DNA of 44,219 nt from Gordonia asplenii (GCF_012933505.1 NZ_JABBNB010000041.1:1-44219), one strand, 5' to 3'; shown: positions 32,397 to 40,883, counted from the first letter of the stretch. The notes: generated by a model not told the origin, from the letters alone. Numbers and translations: made by a program.

Positions 32397-32534
32397 GATT
32401 GAGCCTAGCCGAAGCGCCCCTCCCGTTGATTGAGCCTAGGCTCAACCGAGCCGCAGCGCCCCTCCCGTTGATCCTGGATCCAGCGGCCGAAGCGCCCCTC
32501 CCGTTGATTGAGCGAGCGTAGCGAGTCGAAATCG
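32397..32534. repeat. GCGCCCCTCCCGTTGAT repeat cluster
   Basis: GCGCCCCTCCCGTTGA occurs at 32414, 32456 and 32492. The spacers between copies contain perfect palindromes TTGAGCCTAGGCTCAA (32430-32445) and CTGGATCCAG (32474-32483). It ends with TTGAGCGAGCGTAGCGAGTC, a half of the dispersed GGTTGAGC/TCGAAACC family. Confidence 0.75.
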
Positions 32535-32905
32535 TCGTGACACCAAAGGCGTTGGGTACGTGGGGATTTGCCCGCACATCCTGGCTTCTCGCTGCGGTGG
32601 TTCCTTCACACTGTGTTCGTCGAACACCTACGGCGGTAACCTGCAAATACGGCGGCAGCCACCGCCGTAGGAGGGGATTGCCGCCGTGGGAGTTCGGCTA
32701 CTGCACAGTGCGAGCGCCCCCGCCGTCGACGATGCGGGCGTCGTCGGGTACGTGACTCGGGCTCCTGGGCGGAGCCCGCGACCTGCTCACCTACCTTCGG
32801 AACTCGAAACCACCACCGCAGACCAACGAAACCGACTGTGCCACAGCAATTTTTAGCAGCACCCGTCGCTCAACCGGCGGCGGGAGCAGCAATCTGCAGG
32901 CTCAA

Positions 32906-34048
32906 TCAGACGCGTCTCGACGCTGTGACGGTGAATTTGGGGTTACGGGCGATCTGCCGCGTCGGCCCGACGATACGTTCCAGCGCACCCCGATAGCGCA
33001 GGTGTGAATTCCATACGCACCACAACTCGCCGCCGGGTGCCAAAACCCGTGCGGCATCAGCGAATAGGTGAGTCGCGATGCCCGTCGACAATGCCGCATC
33101 GGCGTGAAACGGGGGATTGAGAACGATCAACTCGGCGCTCGCGTCGTCGAGGTGCTCGAGGCCGTCGGCCTGCACGACGTCGACGCGTCCGCCGACGCCG
33201 TTCGCCGTCGCGGTCAAGCGCGCCGACGCCACCGCGGCCGCCGACCGATCACACGCCGACACCAGAATCGTCGGGCGGCGCATCGCCAACCACGCTCCGA
33301 CGATCCCGTTCCCGCAGGCCAGATCGACTGCGCCCGACGCCGACGGCACCGCGGCGTCGAGCTGCTCCAGGAGGAACCTGGTGCCGACGTCGACCTTCGT
33401 TCCGGCGAAGACACCGCCATGGGCCACCAACGTGAGACCGAGATCGGAATGCGGGGCGCGTTGCGGCCACCGCGATTCGACGCCGGGCAACGGTCCGGTC
33501 GCCGTCAGCACCCGCGACTTCTGGCGTGCGTGGCTCACGTCGACGCGTGAGAAGTATGTCCGCAGAACATCATTCATCGCCGGGGACATGTGCTTGATCC
33601 GTCCGCCGGCAAACACGTGAACGGCGGGATCGGCGTACCGGCCGATGAGGCCGGCCACCTCGTCGAGACGACCGAGCGAGCGGGGAAGGCGCAGCAGAAC
33701 CACCGTCGCGCCGTCGACGAGTTCGGGGGTGAGCGGCCCCGACCGCGCCGCCCCGCCGAGATCCAAGCGGGCAGCGTTCTCGCTCAACGCTCGCTCACCG
33801 GTCACCAGGTCCTGATGAACACGCACGTCTGACCCGCCAGCGTCGACGACACTCAAGGCCAGCGCTCCGTAACTGTCATCGATAACCACCGTCGTCCCCG
33901 CAGGTGCGGCACTGATCGACGACGCCGCTTCGTCGAGGATCAGCCGATCCGCGGCGTCGTACGCAGACAGCCCGGGTCCCTCGACGTCGGGGTGTCGTCG
34001 TAGCGTGCGCAAATCCACTGCGACGACGTTACCGGTCGCCGTGACCAT
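32906..34048 (-). CDS. Class I SAM methyltransferase, RsmC/RlmG-like
   Basis: 380-aa protein with an N-terminal degenerate domain and a C-terminal methyltransferase domain (GAVDLACGNGIVGAWLAMRR for SAM binding, IVLNPPFHADAA for the catalytic NPPF motif). The NPPFH motif and two-domain layout are typical of RsmC/RlmG guanine-N2 rRNA methyltransferases; which rRNA position is modified is not determinable here. ATG 34048 is used, with no clear ribosome site upstream. It is convergent with kstR2 and divergent from the SGNH gene, and shows no link with steroid genes. Confidence 0.82.
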   Translation of the reverse strand: MVTATGNVVAVDLRTLRRHPDVEGPGLSAYDAADRLILDEAASSISAAPAGTTVVIDDSYGALALSVVDAGGSDVRVHQDLVTGERALSENAARLDLGGAARSGPLTPELVDGATVVLLRLPRSLGRLDEVAGLIGRYADPAVHVFAGGRIKHMSPAMNDVLRTYFSRVDVSHARQKSRVLTATGPLPGVESRWPQRAPHSDLGLTLVAHGGVFAGTKVDVGTRFLLEQLDAAVPSASGAVDLACGNGIVGAWLAMRRPTILVSACDRSAAAVASARLTATANGVGGRVDVVQADGLEHLDDASAELIVLNPPFHADAALSTGIATHLFADAARVLAPGGELWCVWNSHLRYRGALERIVGPTRQIARNPKFTVTASRRV

Positions 34049-34234
34049 CTGAACTTCCGAAAGGGTGCGAATGTCGGACTTCGACGTGGGAGTTGCGTCC
34101 AGGAGTTGTATCGCCGTCGATCTCCTCGACGACGTGATGGCCGCCGAGATTCGACGCCGTGCCGCGCGTCACAATCGCCCGCGTGGCGCGTAGCCGGTTT
34201 CGGATTCTCGGGTAACGGTTTGATAGATTTGGGC

Positions 34235-35167
34235 GTGCCCCGGATTACGCGACTGCTTCTCGCCTGCGTATTCGTCGTTATCGCGACAGTGACCACCGCA
34301 TTCGCCGGGGAGATTCCCAAGCCTGTTCCGGTGGGCTTGCGCGTCGGTGCGACCTATGTCGCGATGGGCAGTTCGTACGCGGCGGGCCCGGGTATCGCAC
34401 CCGTCGTCGACCACGGGTGTTGGCGGTCCGGCCGCAACTACCCTCACCAGGTGGCGGCCGCACTGCGGCTTCGACTGGTCGACGTGACCTGCTCCGGTGC
34501 GACGACGGCGGACGTCATCTCCCGACGCCAATTCCTCCGCCGGTCCCATCGGTATCTGCCCCTGCAGATCGACGCGGTCTCGGCGTCGACGAAGGTGGTG
34601 ACCATCACCGTCGGCGGCAACGACATCGACTACATCGGCCGGATGACCGCCGAAAGCTGTCGCGGCGCGGTCGGCGCGATACCGGGCGGCGACGCCGTCG
34701 GTGAGATCGCGGGCCGCGCCTGCGGTGCCGCCATCGATCCGCAACGCGGAGCACGCCGGTCGGTGACGCTCCGGCAGGTCGAGAACGCGCTGATCGACAT
34801 CGTGGCGGGTGTCCACCAGCGTGCGCCGGGGGCCAAAGTCTTTCTCGTGCAATACCTTCCGGTGCTGAACGACGACGGGTCGACATGCGTGACCGTCCCG
34901 TTGCCCGGTAACCGCGCCGCCGAACTCGCCGCTGAGTACCGCCGATTGGTCCGGGTCACCGCGGTCGCCGCGGCCCGATCCGGGGCGACCCTGGTCGGCG
35001 CACCCAACGGGCACCGCGCGTGCGATCTGCTCCCGTGGGTCTCCGGCTTCCAGCTCGGCAACCCGTACGCGGGCGGGGCGATTCCGTATCACCCGAACGA
35101 ATGGGGCGCCACCGCGCAGGCCGCCGAGGTCATCGCCGCGGTGCTGCGGGTCACCGGCCGGAAGTAG
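34235..35167 (+). CDS. Secreted SGNH/GDSL-family hydrolase
   Basis: 310-aa exported esterase/lipase-like protein. Signal peptide about residues 1-23 (ITRLLLACVFVVIATVTTAF). Block I is YVAMGSSYAAGPG (Ser nucleophile), block III is TITVGGNDIDYIG (Asn oxyanion), block V is IPYHPNEWGATAQA (His). Several Cys residues (DHGCW, VTCSG, AESCRG, RACGA, STCV, RACD) could form disulfides outside the cell, as in streptomycete SGNH lipases. GTG 34235 is chosen because TAGATT (34224-34229) is placed for a leaderless mRNA; longer ORFs to 34106 hide the signal peptide. Substrate unknown. Confidence 0.86.
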   Translation: MPRITRLLLACVFVVIATVTTAFAGEIPKPVPVGLRVGATYVAMGSSYAAGPGIAPVVDHGCWRSGRNYPHQVAAALRLRLVDVTCSGATTADVISRRQFLRRSHRYLPLQIDAVSASTKVVTITVGGNDIDYIGRMTAESCRGAVGAIPGGDAVGEIAGRACGAAIDPQRGARRSVTLRQVENALIDIVAGVHQRAPGAKVFLVQYLPVLNDDGSTCVTVPLPGNRAAELAAEYRRLVRVTAVAAARSGATLVGAPNGHRACDLLPWVSGFQLGNPYAGGAIPYHPNEWGATAQAAEVIAAVLRVTGRK

Positions 35168-35205
35168 GGTCTGGCGGCCGACCTCGGCCGCTACTATCGG
35201 ATCCT

Positions 35206-36324
35206 GTGCCCCGACTGTCAACGCCGACGCTGACGTCGCTGTTGCGGGCGCTGTTCGACGGCGAGCAATGGCGTCGTGCGGGACGGGCGGAGTACAGATT
35301 CGCGACGAATGCGCTGCGCTGGGTCGGCGGATCGCAGACAATGCTGCGCTGGGCGATAGCGATGCTGTGTCTGACTGTGGCCGTCCTGGGTGCGGGGATG
35401 CAGTTTCATCCGTACGGCCCACACGGCCCACTGATGCGAACCATTCAAGTGGTGGTGCTCATCAGTGCGCTTGTCGTCGGTGTGCTGTGGGTGAGCCTGC
35501 CGTGGCCGTCGTACCGGATGGCTCTCGCCTTCGCGGTGTGGGCCGACGTCGCGGTCACCGTCGGTGCCGCGGTGCTGTCGAGCCCGGAGGCCCGGTTGCT
35601 TGCGACAATCCACATGGGGATGGTCGGACTGTTCGTCGGTTTTCTTCTGGGCTGGCGCGTCCTGTTGGTGCACTGCGGATTTTGTGTGCTGGTCATCACG
35701 GCACTCACCGTGTGGGGAATTCACGACGGAATGTCAGCTTCGCTGCTCTACGTCATCGTCGCGCCCGCACTCTCCACGGTCGTCGGCATCCCGATGATGG
35801 TGCAGGCGGTGGTCGAGGGCGGCCGGATCGGGTTGCGGCGGATTACCGGTCAGTCACTGCTTGATCCCCTCACCAAATTGCTCAACCGGCGTGGCCTCGA
35901 CGAGTACACCAAATCGTTGACGGCCCGGGTCGATCCGCCGCACTGGCTGGTCGTCATCGTGGTCGATCTCGACGGTTTCAAACGGTTCAACGACGACAAC
36001 GGTCATGCTCGCGGCGACGCCTTGCTGCGGCGGGCCGCGAGGATTCTGAGCGACGGCGTCACCGACGGGCGAGTCGCGCGCGTCGGCGGCGACGAGTTCA
36101 TCGCCGTAGCGGCAGCGTCGAGCACCTCCGACATCGACGCGATGGCGGCGTCATGTTTGTTCACGCTCGACGGTCCCCACGATCATTCGGTCACCGCGAG
36201 TGTGGGCGTCGCAGCGGCACACTGGAATTCGCAGCCGCTCGCCGACCTCTACGACGCGGCCGATGCCGCGATGTACCGGGCGAAACGTGCCGGGCGCTCG
36301 CGCGTGGAGACGACCATTCTGTAG
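35206..36324 (+). CDS. Membrane diguanylate cyclase (GGDEF)
   Basis: 372-aa protein with about six hydrophobic helices (residues 48-205) forming an MHYT/MASE-like sensor, then a C-terminal GGDEF domain that would make cyclic di-GMP. DPLTKLLNRRGLDEYT opens the domain. VVIVVDLDGFKRFNDDNGHARGD holds the Mg-binding Asp and the intact GGDEF is at 294-298. The residues before it (TDGRVARV) lack an RxxD inhibitory site. No EAL domain is fused. GTG 35206 is chosen, with TACTAT at 35192-35197 as a -10. It lies 38 nt after the SGNH gene. Confidence 0.87.
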   Translation: MPRLSTPTLTSLLRALFDGEQWRRAGRAEYRFATNALRWVGGSQTMLRWAIAMLCLTVAVLGAGMQFHPYGPHGPLMRTIQVVVLISALVVGVLWVSLPWPSYRMALAFAVWADVAVTVGAAVLSSPEARLLATIHMGMVGLFVGFLLGWRVLLVHCGFCVLVITALTVWGIHDGMSASLLYVIVAPALSTVVGIPMMVQAVVEGGRIGLRRITGQSLLDPLTKLLNRRGLDEYTKSLTARVDPPHWLVVIVVDLDGFKRFNDDNGHARGDALLRRAARILSDGVTDGRVARVGGDEFIAVAAASSTSDIDAMAASCLFTLDGPHDHSVTASVGVAAAHWNSQPLADLYDAADAAMYRAKRAGRSRVETTIL

Positions 36325-36352
36325 TCCGGCCGATCCGCCTTAGGGGGTGTCC

Positions 36353-36413
36353 CCCAATTCCCTTATGCCCCGTCGCTGCGCTCGCGCCGGCGACGCCTCG
36401 CAGAAGAATTGGG
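36353..36413. terminator. Inverted repeat between convergent genes
   Basis: CCCAATTC (36353-36360) pairs with GAATTGGG (36406-36413). Between them GTCGCTGCGCTCGCGCCGGCGAC can form an inner GTCGC/GCGAC stem. It lies between the diguanylate cyclase and ipdC stops, so it is a plausible bidirectional terminator. Confidence 0.5.
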
Positions 36414-36422
36414 AGACTACAC

Positions 36423-37556
36423 CTAGCCGAAGCGCCGCAACGACTCCAACCGTTCGTGCGCCCCGGTCATGATCGACTGGATCAGCGCATCGCAACTGGG
36501 CAGGTCGTCGATCATGCCGACCACCTGACCCGACGCCAGCACACCCGCCTCCGTATTGCCTTCCACCAGACCGGCTTTGAGCAGCATCGGGGTGTTTCCG
36601 GCCATGATGATCTGCTGCCAGGTCCGCTCGCCGGAACGCTTCATCGACGCCCCGTCGCGCAGCATGGTGGTCCAGCGCATGCCGGTCAGTTGTTTGAAGT
36701 CGTTCGCATTGCGTGCCGCGGCCACCAAAGCCTTTGCCTTGCTGCCACTTTCGAGAGCATCGACCAACTGAGTACGCAGTACGCGGTGCGGCATGCCGTC
36801 GACCTTCGTCGATACGACAGTATCGGCCAGCCCCCGCCGCAGGTACTCGCGCTTGACGCTGTCGGGGACCGCGCTGTCGCTCGTGAGCAGGAACCGCGTT
36901 CCCATCGCAACTCCTTCGGCACCGTAGGCCAGCGCTGCCACCAAACCGCGGCCGTCGAAGAAGCCGCCCGCCGCGACCACGGGAATCGTGGTGCCGCCGT
37001 TGCCGTTCGAGATCGCGTCGATCACCGACGGCAGCAGCAACGTGGTCGCTACCTGACCGGTGTGCCCGCCGCCCTCGCCGCCCTGCACGATCACCGCGTC
37101 GGCGCCCCAGCCGGCCACCTTGACCGCGTGCTTGGCTGCCCCGATCGACGGAATGACCACTACGCCATTGTCTTTCAGCTTCGCGATCAGCTCCTGCTTA
37201 GGAGCCAAGGCAAATGATGCGACCTTGACGTTCTCCCGAATCACCAAGTCGATCCGGTCGGCCGCGTCGGTGGCGTCGGCCCGCATGTTCACCCCGAACG
37301 GCTTGTCGGTCAACGACTTCGTCTTCTTGATCGCCGCCTCGAGCTCGGCGAAGGTCATCGTCGCCGACGCCAGGATGCCCAGGCCGCCCGCGTTGGCGGT
37401 GGCCGCTGTCAGTGCGGGACCGGACACCCAGCCCATGCCGGTCTGCACGACGGGGTATTCGATGCCGACGAGGTCGGTGAAGCGGGTGGGCAGTGTCGCC
37501 GCGCGCTGAAGACCTTCGGGGGGCAAATGGGGGGCGTGACCCCCATTCGAGGTCAC
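36423..37556 (-). CDS. ipdC: NAD(P)H-dependent flavin oxidoreductase IpdC-type
   Basis: 377-aa TIM-barrel FMN enzyme of the nitronate monooxygenase / 2-nitropropane dioxygenase family. Blocks: FTDLVGIEYPVVQTGMGWVS, AGGLGILASATM, VIVQGGEGGGHTGQVATTLL, PVVAAGGFFDGRGLVAALAYGA. In M. tuberculosis IpdC (Rv3553) is a reductase needed in HIP-CoA catabolism. The GTG start at 37556 overlaps the ipdB stop as GTGA; about 20 residues precede the conserved part, so a later start is possible. Last gene of the echA20-ipdA-ipdB-ipdC operon. Confidence 0.9.
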   Translation of the reverse strand: MTSNGGHAPHLPPEGLQRAATLPTRFTDLVGIEYPVVQTGMGWVSGPALTAATANAGGLGILASATMTFAELEAAIKKTKSLTDKPFGVNMRADATDAADRIDLVIRENVKVASFALAPKQELIAKLKDNGVVVIPSIGAAKHAVKVAGWGADAVIVQGGEGGGHTGQVATTLLLPSVIDAISNGNGGTTIPVVAAGGFFDGRGLVAALAYGAEGVAMGTRFLLTSDSAVPDSVKREYLRRGLADTVVSTKVDGMPHRVLRTQLVDALESGSKAKALVAAARNANDFKQLTGMRWTTMLRDGASMKRSGERTWQQIIMAGNTPMLLKAGLVEGNTEAGVLASGQVVGMIDDLPSCDALIQSIMTGAHERLESLRRFG

Positions 37557-38305
37557 TTGACTTCTCGATTCCGAACACCGTTGGGGTCCAGCACTTCCCG
37601 GATCAACCGGAGCTCCTCATCCGACGGCGTTCTGGTGACCGGAGCCGAATTCAGTTCGGCTACTTCGAAACTCGTGTTCTCGGCGACGTCGGCGGCGTCG
37701 ACGCCGGGGTGCAGCGACAGCGCCCGCATGGTGTGGCCCGGGCCGCCGAAATCGAAGACGCCCAGGTTGGTGACCACCCGGTGGATGTTCAGATCGTCGA
37801 AGGCCGGATTGTCGGCGTCGACCCTGTCGAAGCCGACGCCGGAAACGACGTCGACATCGCCGAACACCCGCGCGCTATGCCGTGCCACCCAGTAGCTGGT
37901 GGGGTGATTGACCGTGTTGCCGGGCGCGCCGCGGACGCCGAACATCTGCCGCGTCGGCTTCTGCAGTGGGCCGAAGGCGGACAGGTTCTGGTTGCCGTGC
38001 CGATCGATCTGGTTGGCGCCCATGACGACGTGGCGGCGGCCCGAGGCGACGACGTCGAACACCTTGCGGAACGGCATCCAGCCCTCGATCGGCCCGTTCT
38101 TCCCGATGCCCGGCGTGTCGGCGAAGATCAGTGCCTCACCGTCGGTGATCAACAGGTCGGGCTCGGTGGTGAGCCGGGCCAGTCGCGCGCCGAGCAGCGG
38201 TGTCGGGGCCATCGGCGACGCCATGATTTCACCTGCGCCGGAGAAGATGTCGGCGCAGGAGATGACGCAGTACTCGGCACGAGTAATGGTGTCCGGGGAG
38301 CTCAC
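37553..38305 (-). CDS. ipdB: CoA-transferase-like ring-cleaving hydrolase, beta subunit
   Basis: 250-aa subunit of IpdAB, a class I CoA-transferase fold enzyme that in M. tuberculosis hydrolytically opens the last steroid ring of COCHEA-CoA. Features: CADIFSGAGEIMASPMAP, LLITDGEALIFA, VVMGANQIDRHGNQNLSAFG and VTNLGVFDFGGPGHTM. The GTG at 38305 overlaps the ipdA stop (GTGA). The two subunits always occur as a pair, as here. Confidence 0.91.
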   Translation of the reverse strand: MSSPDTITRAEYCVISCADIFSGAGEIMASPMAPTPLLGARLARLTTEPDLLITDGEALIFADTPGIGKNGPIEGWMPFRKVFDVVASGRRHVVMGANQIDRHGNQNLSAFGPLQKPTRQMFGVRGAPGNTVNHPTSYWVARHSARVFGDVDVVSGVGFDRVDADNPAFDDLNIHRVVTNLGVFDFGGPGHTMRALSLHPGVDAADVAENTSFEVAELNSAPVTRTPSDEELRLIREVLDPNGVRNREVK

Positions 38306-39216
38306 TTGGACTCCTTCTGCTCGGCCGCCCAGGCGGCGATCTCGGTCTGATAGGTCGCCTCGTCGACGTCGAGGAAACGGTTTTTGAAGGCCGCCCAGGT
38401 GGCCGGGTCTTTGGCCGACTCGACGTAGAACTGCTGAAAGCGCTCGTCGCGACCGTAGGATCCGGCGAAGGTGAAGTGGGCACCGCCAGGCGCCTCGACA
38501 ACCCGGTCGACGTTCATCCGGTTGAGTAGAAGTCGTTGCGTGGGAAGGGTTTCCACCAGTTCCGCGGTGGACACCAGCCGGTCGGTCTCCAGGTAGCGGC
38601 GCTTCGCCGCGGCCAGGTACAGGTCGTCGAAATACGGGTCGACGCCGGTGTAGCCGGCGTTGCCGTGCTTGTCGGCGAGGTCGAGGTGTACGAATGCGGC
38701 GTCGAGCGTCAACGCGGGCATCGCGATCAGTGTCTGCGTACGGCCGTCGGCATCCGGATACGGGGAGGTGACCGTCTTGAGTTCACCCTCCCAGAAGTTG
38801 ACGACGTCGGAGCCCAGGCCGGCGCGGATCGGCAGGAACGGCACCCGGGCGGCGGCCGCCTCCAGGCCGCATTTGACCATGCCCTCGTCCATCTCGCGGG
38901 CCTCGATGCTTCCGGTCGTGCGGGCCGCGGCGAACCACGGATCGTAGAACGGCGCCGAGTCCAACGATACGAATCCGTAGTAAGCGCGCCTGACTTTTCC
39001 TGCGGCACAGAGCAATCCGAGGTCGGGGCCGCCATAGGTCACGACGGTCAGATCCGTCACCGACGACCGCGCGATCGCCCGGACCAGAGCCATCGGCTTG
39101 CGTCGCGACCCCCACCCGCCGATGCCGATGGTCATGCCGTCGGACAACTCGGCGACGATCTCGTCGAGCGTCGAGGTCTTGTCGGTCTTGCTGGGAGGAG
39201 CAGTCACTGAAGTCAC
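38302..39216 (-). CDS. ipdA: CoA-transferase-like ring-cleaving hydrolase, alpha subunit
   Basis: 304-aa alpha subunit of IpdAB. Glycine-rich CoA loop DGMTIGIGGWGSRRKPMALV, VVTYGGPDLGLLCAAGKV, an EGMVKCGLEAAAARVPFLPI block around the region where the catalytic Glu of the M. tuberculosis enzyme lies, and HLDLADKHGNAGYTGVDPYF. The GTG at 39216 overlaps the echA20 stop as GTGA, giving tight translational coupling. The activity is inferred from family and operon. Confidence 0.92.
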   Translation of the reverse strand: MTSVTAPPSKTDKTSTLDEIVAELSDGMTIGIGGWGSRRKPMALVRAIARSSVTDLTVVTYGGPDLGLLCAAGKVRRAYYGFVSLDSAPFYDPWFAAARTTGSIEAREMDEGMVKCGLEAAAARVPFLPIRAGLGSDVVNFWEGELKTVTSPYPDADGRTQTLIAMPALTLDAAFVHLDLADKHGNAGYTGVDPYFDDLYLAAAKRRYLETDRLVSTAELVETLPTQRLLLNRMNVDRVVEAPGGAHFTFAGSYGRDERFQQFYVESAKDPATWAAFKNRFLDVDEATYQTEIAAWAAEQKESK

Positions 39217-39974
39217 TTGGCGCCCTTCGCCTTTCCGGTCTCCACAAATGCGTCACGGTGCTCGTCGGCGACGCCGGCGAGGTTCAGTTCGTATGTGTAG
39301 CGCTGTTCGAGCAGGTAGCTGGTCTTCACGTCGACGGGGTCGATGTTGTTGATCGCGGCCTTCGCGGCGCGGATCACCCGGGTGTCTTTGGCGGCGATGC
39401 TGCGCGCGAGCACCAGTGCGGCGTCGAGCAATTCGTCGCGCGGGACCACTTTGTAGACCGAGCCGAAATGGTGCAGTTGCTGGGCGGTCGCGTTCTGCGC
39501 CGTGTAGTACAGGGTCCGCATCATGTGTTGGGGAACCAGCCGCGCGAGGTGAGTCGCCGCGCCGAGTGCGCCGCGGTCCACTTCGGGCAGACCGAACACG
39601 GCGTCGTCGGAGGCGACGATGACGTCGGCGTTGCCGACCAGTCCGATGCCGCCGCCGACGCAGAATCCGTTGACCGCGACGATCACCGGAACCTCGCAGT
39701 CGTAGACGGCGGAGAATGCGGCGGCACAACCCTTGTTGGCGTCGATCAGAGCGCCGAAGCCCTCGGTGGCCTGCATTTCTTTGATGTCGACGCCCGCATT
39801 GAAGCCGCGTCCCTCGGCGCGCAGGATCACGACCGACGTCTCCGGGTCGGCACCGGCGGCCAGGACGGTGTCGGCCAACTCGAACCATGCCGCGCTGGGC
39901 AGTGCGTTGACCGGCGGATAGTCCATCGTGACGACGGCGATGCCGGGTTCGTCACGGGTTGTGGTGATCGGCAC
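39213..39974 (-). CDS. echA20: Enoyl-CoA hydratase-family ring hydrolase EchA20-type
   Basis: 253-aa crotonase-fold protein. In M. tuberculosis EchA20 hydrolyses ring D of HIEC-CoA. Crotonase blocks: VVILRAEGRGFNAGVDIKEM (oxyanion loop), VPVIVAVNGFCVGGGIGLVG (second oxyanion Gly region), VFGLPEVDRGALGAATHL. The start is the GTG at 39974, with AAGGAG 8 nt upstream; the ORF continues far upstream, through the KstR2 box, without support. First gene of the minus-strand operon, controlled by the operator at 40011. Confidence 0.91.
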   Translation of the reverse strand: MPITTTRDEPGIAVVTMDYPPVNALPSAAWFELADTVLAAGADPETSVVILRAEGRGFNAGVDIKEMQATEGFGALIDANKGCAAAFSAVYDCEVPVIVAVNGFCVGGGIGLVGNADVIVASDDAVFGLPEVDRGALGAATHLARLVPQHMMRTLYYTAQNATAQQLHHFGSVYKVVPRDELLDAALVLARSIAAKDTRVIRAAKAAINNIDPVDVKTSYLLEQRYTYELNLAGVADEHRDAFVETGKAKGAK

Positions 39975-40010
39975 TCGGTTCTCCTTGGACGGTGATGATC
40001 GGACCAACCA

Positions 40011-40024
40011 AGCAAGTGCTTGGT
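40011..40024. promoter_or_regulatory. KstR2 operator, echA20/SDR divergon
   Basis: AGCAAGTGCTTGGT, within the longer near-palindrome CAACCAAGCAAGTGCTTG extending to 40026, matches the KstR2 consensus. It lies 37 nt from the echA20 start and 21 nt from the SDR start at 40045. TAGGGT at 40033-40038 is exactly placed as a -10 for a leaderless SDR transcript. Confidence 0.92.
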
Positions 40025-40044
40025 TGTTTGGTAGGGTAGCACTC

Positions 40045-40839
40045 ATGTCGAACCGAGCAAGTTCCGGAGCAACCCAGATCGACGTCGATCTGGGCCTGGC
40101 CGGTCGTGTCGTTCTGGTCACCGGCGGGGTGCGCGGCGTCGGCGCGGGAATCAGTGCCGTCCTGGCTTCGCTGGGGGCCACCCCCGTCGTGTGCGCCCGC
40201 AACGCCGTGGACACTCCCTACGAGTTCCACCGCTGCGACGTCCGCGACACCGACTCGGTGAGCGCGATGATCGATGCCGTCGCCGAGCGGCACGGTCGGC
40301 TCGACGGCGTGGTCAACAATGCGGGCGGATCGCCGTTCGCGCTGGCCGCTGACGCGTCTGACCGGTTCTCGTCAAAGATCTTCGATCTCAACCTGTTGGC
40401 TCCGCTGATCGTCGCCCGTGCCGCCAATGCTGTTATGCAGCAGCAGGATTCGGGCGGTGCGATTGTCAACATCTCGAGCGTCAGCGGACACCGGCCGTCG
40501 CCGGGAACGGCTGCCTACGGTGCGGCGAAGGCGGGCCTGGACAATCTGACGGCATCGCTCGCCATCGAATGGGCTCCCAAGGTGCGGCTGAACTCGGTCG
40601 TCAGCGGGCCGGTCGAGACCGAGCTGTCGCACCTGCACTACGGCGACGAGGCGGGTATCGCCGCCGTCGGCGCGACGATCCCGTTGGGACGCTTGGCATC
40701 TCCCGTCGACATCGGCAATGCGAGCGCATTCCTGCTCTCGCCGCTGGCCGCCTACATCAGCGGTTCGACACTGACCGTGCACGGTGGCGGGGAGAAGCCC
40801 GCCTTCCTCGACGCCGCCACCATCGACAACAAGATCTGA
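40045..40839 (+). CDS. Short-chain dehydrogenase (Rv3549c type)
   Basis: 264-aa SDR. Cofactor loop VVLVTGGVRGVGAGISAVLA, VVNNAGGSPFA, catalytic Ser in VNISSVSGHRPSP and Tyr-x3-Lys in AAYGAAKAG. It is the first gene of the plus-strand arm of the KstR2 divergon, so it should be induced by HIP-CoA. In M. tuberculosis the orthologous gene is in the same place but its step in the pathway is not settled; a hydroxyacyl-CoA or steroid alcohol dehydrogenase role is likely. Confidence 0.87.
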   Translation: MSNRASSGATQIDVDLGLAGRVVLVTGGVRGVGAGISAVLASLGATPVVCARNAVDTPYEFHRCDVRDTDSVSAMIDAVAERHGRLDGVVNNAGGSPFALAADASDRFSSKIFDLNLLAPLIVARAANAVMQQQDSGGAIVNISSVSGHRPSPGTAAYGAAKAGLDNLTASLAIEWAPKVRLNSVVSGPVETELSHLHYGDEAGIAAVGATIPLGRLASPVDIGNASAFLLSPLAAYISGSTLTVHGGGEKPAFLDAATIDNKI

Positions 40840-40883
40840 CCGTCACGCTTTCCGAGCACTTCCGAGAGGACCTGAGAAGACCC

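Larger units (their letters stand above)
32185..32905. other. 720-bp gene-free region with repeats and a gene fragment
   Basis: This is the convergent gap between kstR2 and the methyltransferase. It holds the 59-bp inverted fadE30 copy (32274-32332), a CGCCCCTCCCGTTGAT-type repeat cluster (32397-32534), the palindrome GTGTTCG-T-CGAACAC (32613-32627), the hairpin TACGGCGG-CAGCCA-CCGCCGTA (32648-32669), the hairpin CGGGCTC/GAGCCCG (32758-32778), and GGTTGAGC-family pieces near 32870. I see no intact gene. Confidence 0.6.

Noticed and set aside
32613..32627. SOS (LexA) box
   Set aside because: The actinobacterial SOS box has CGAAC before GTTCG with four bases between; here the order is reversed with one base between.
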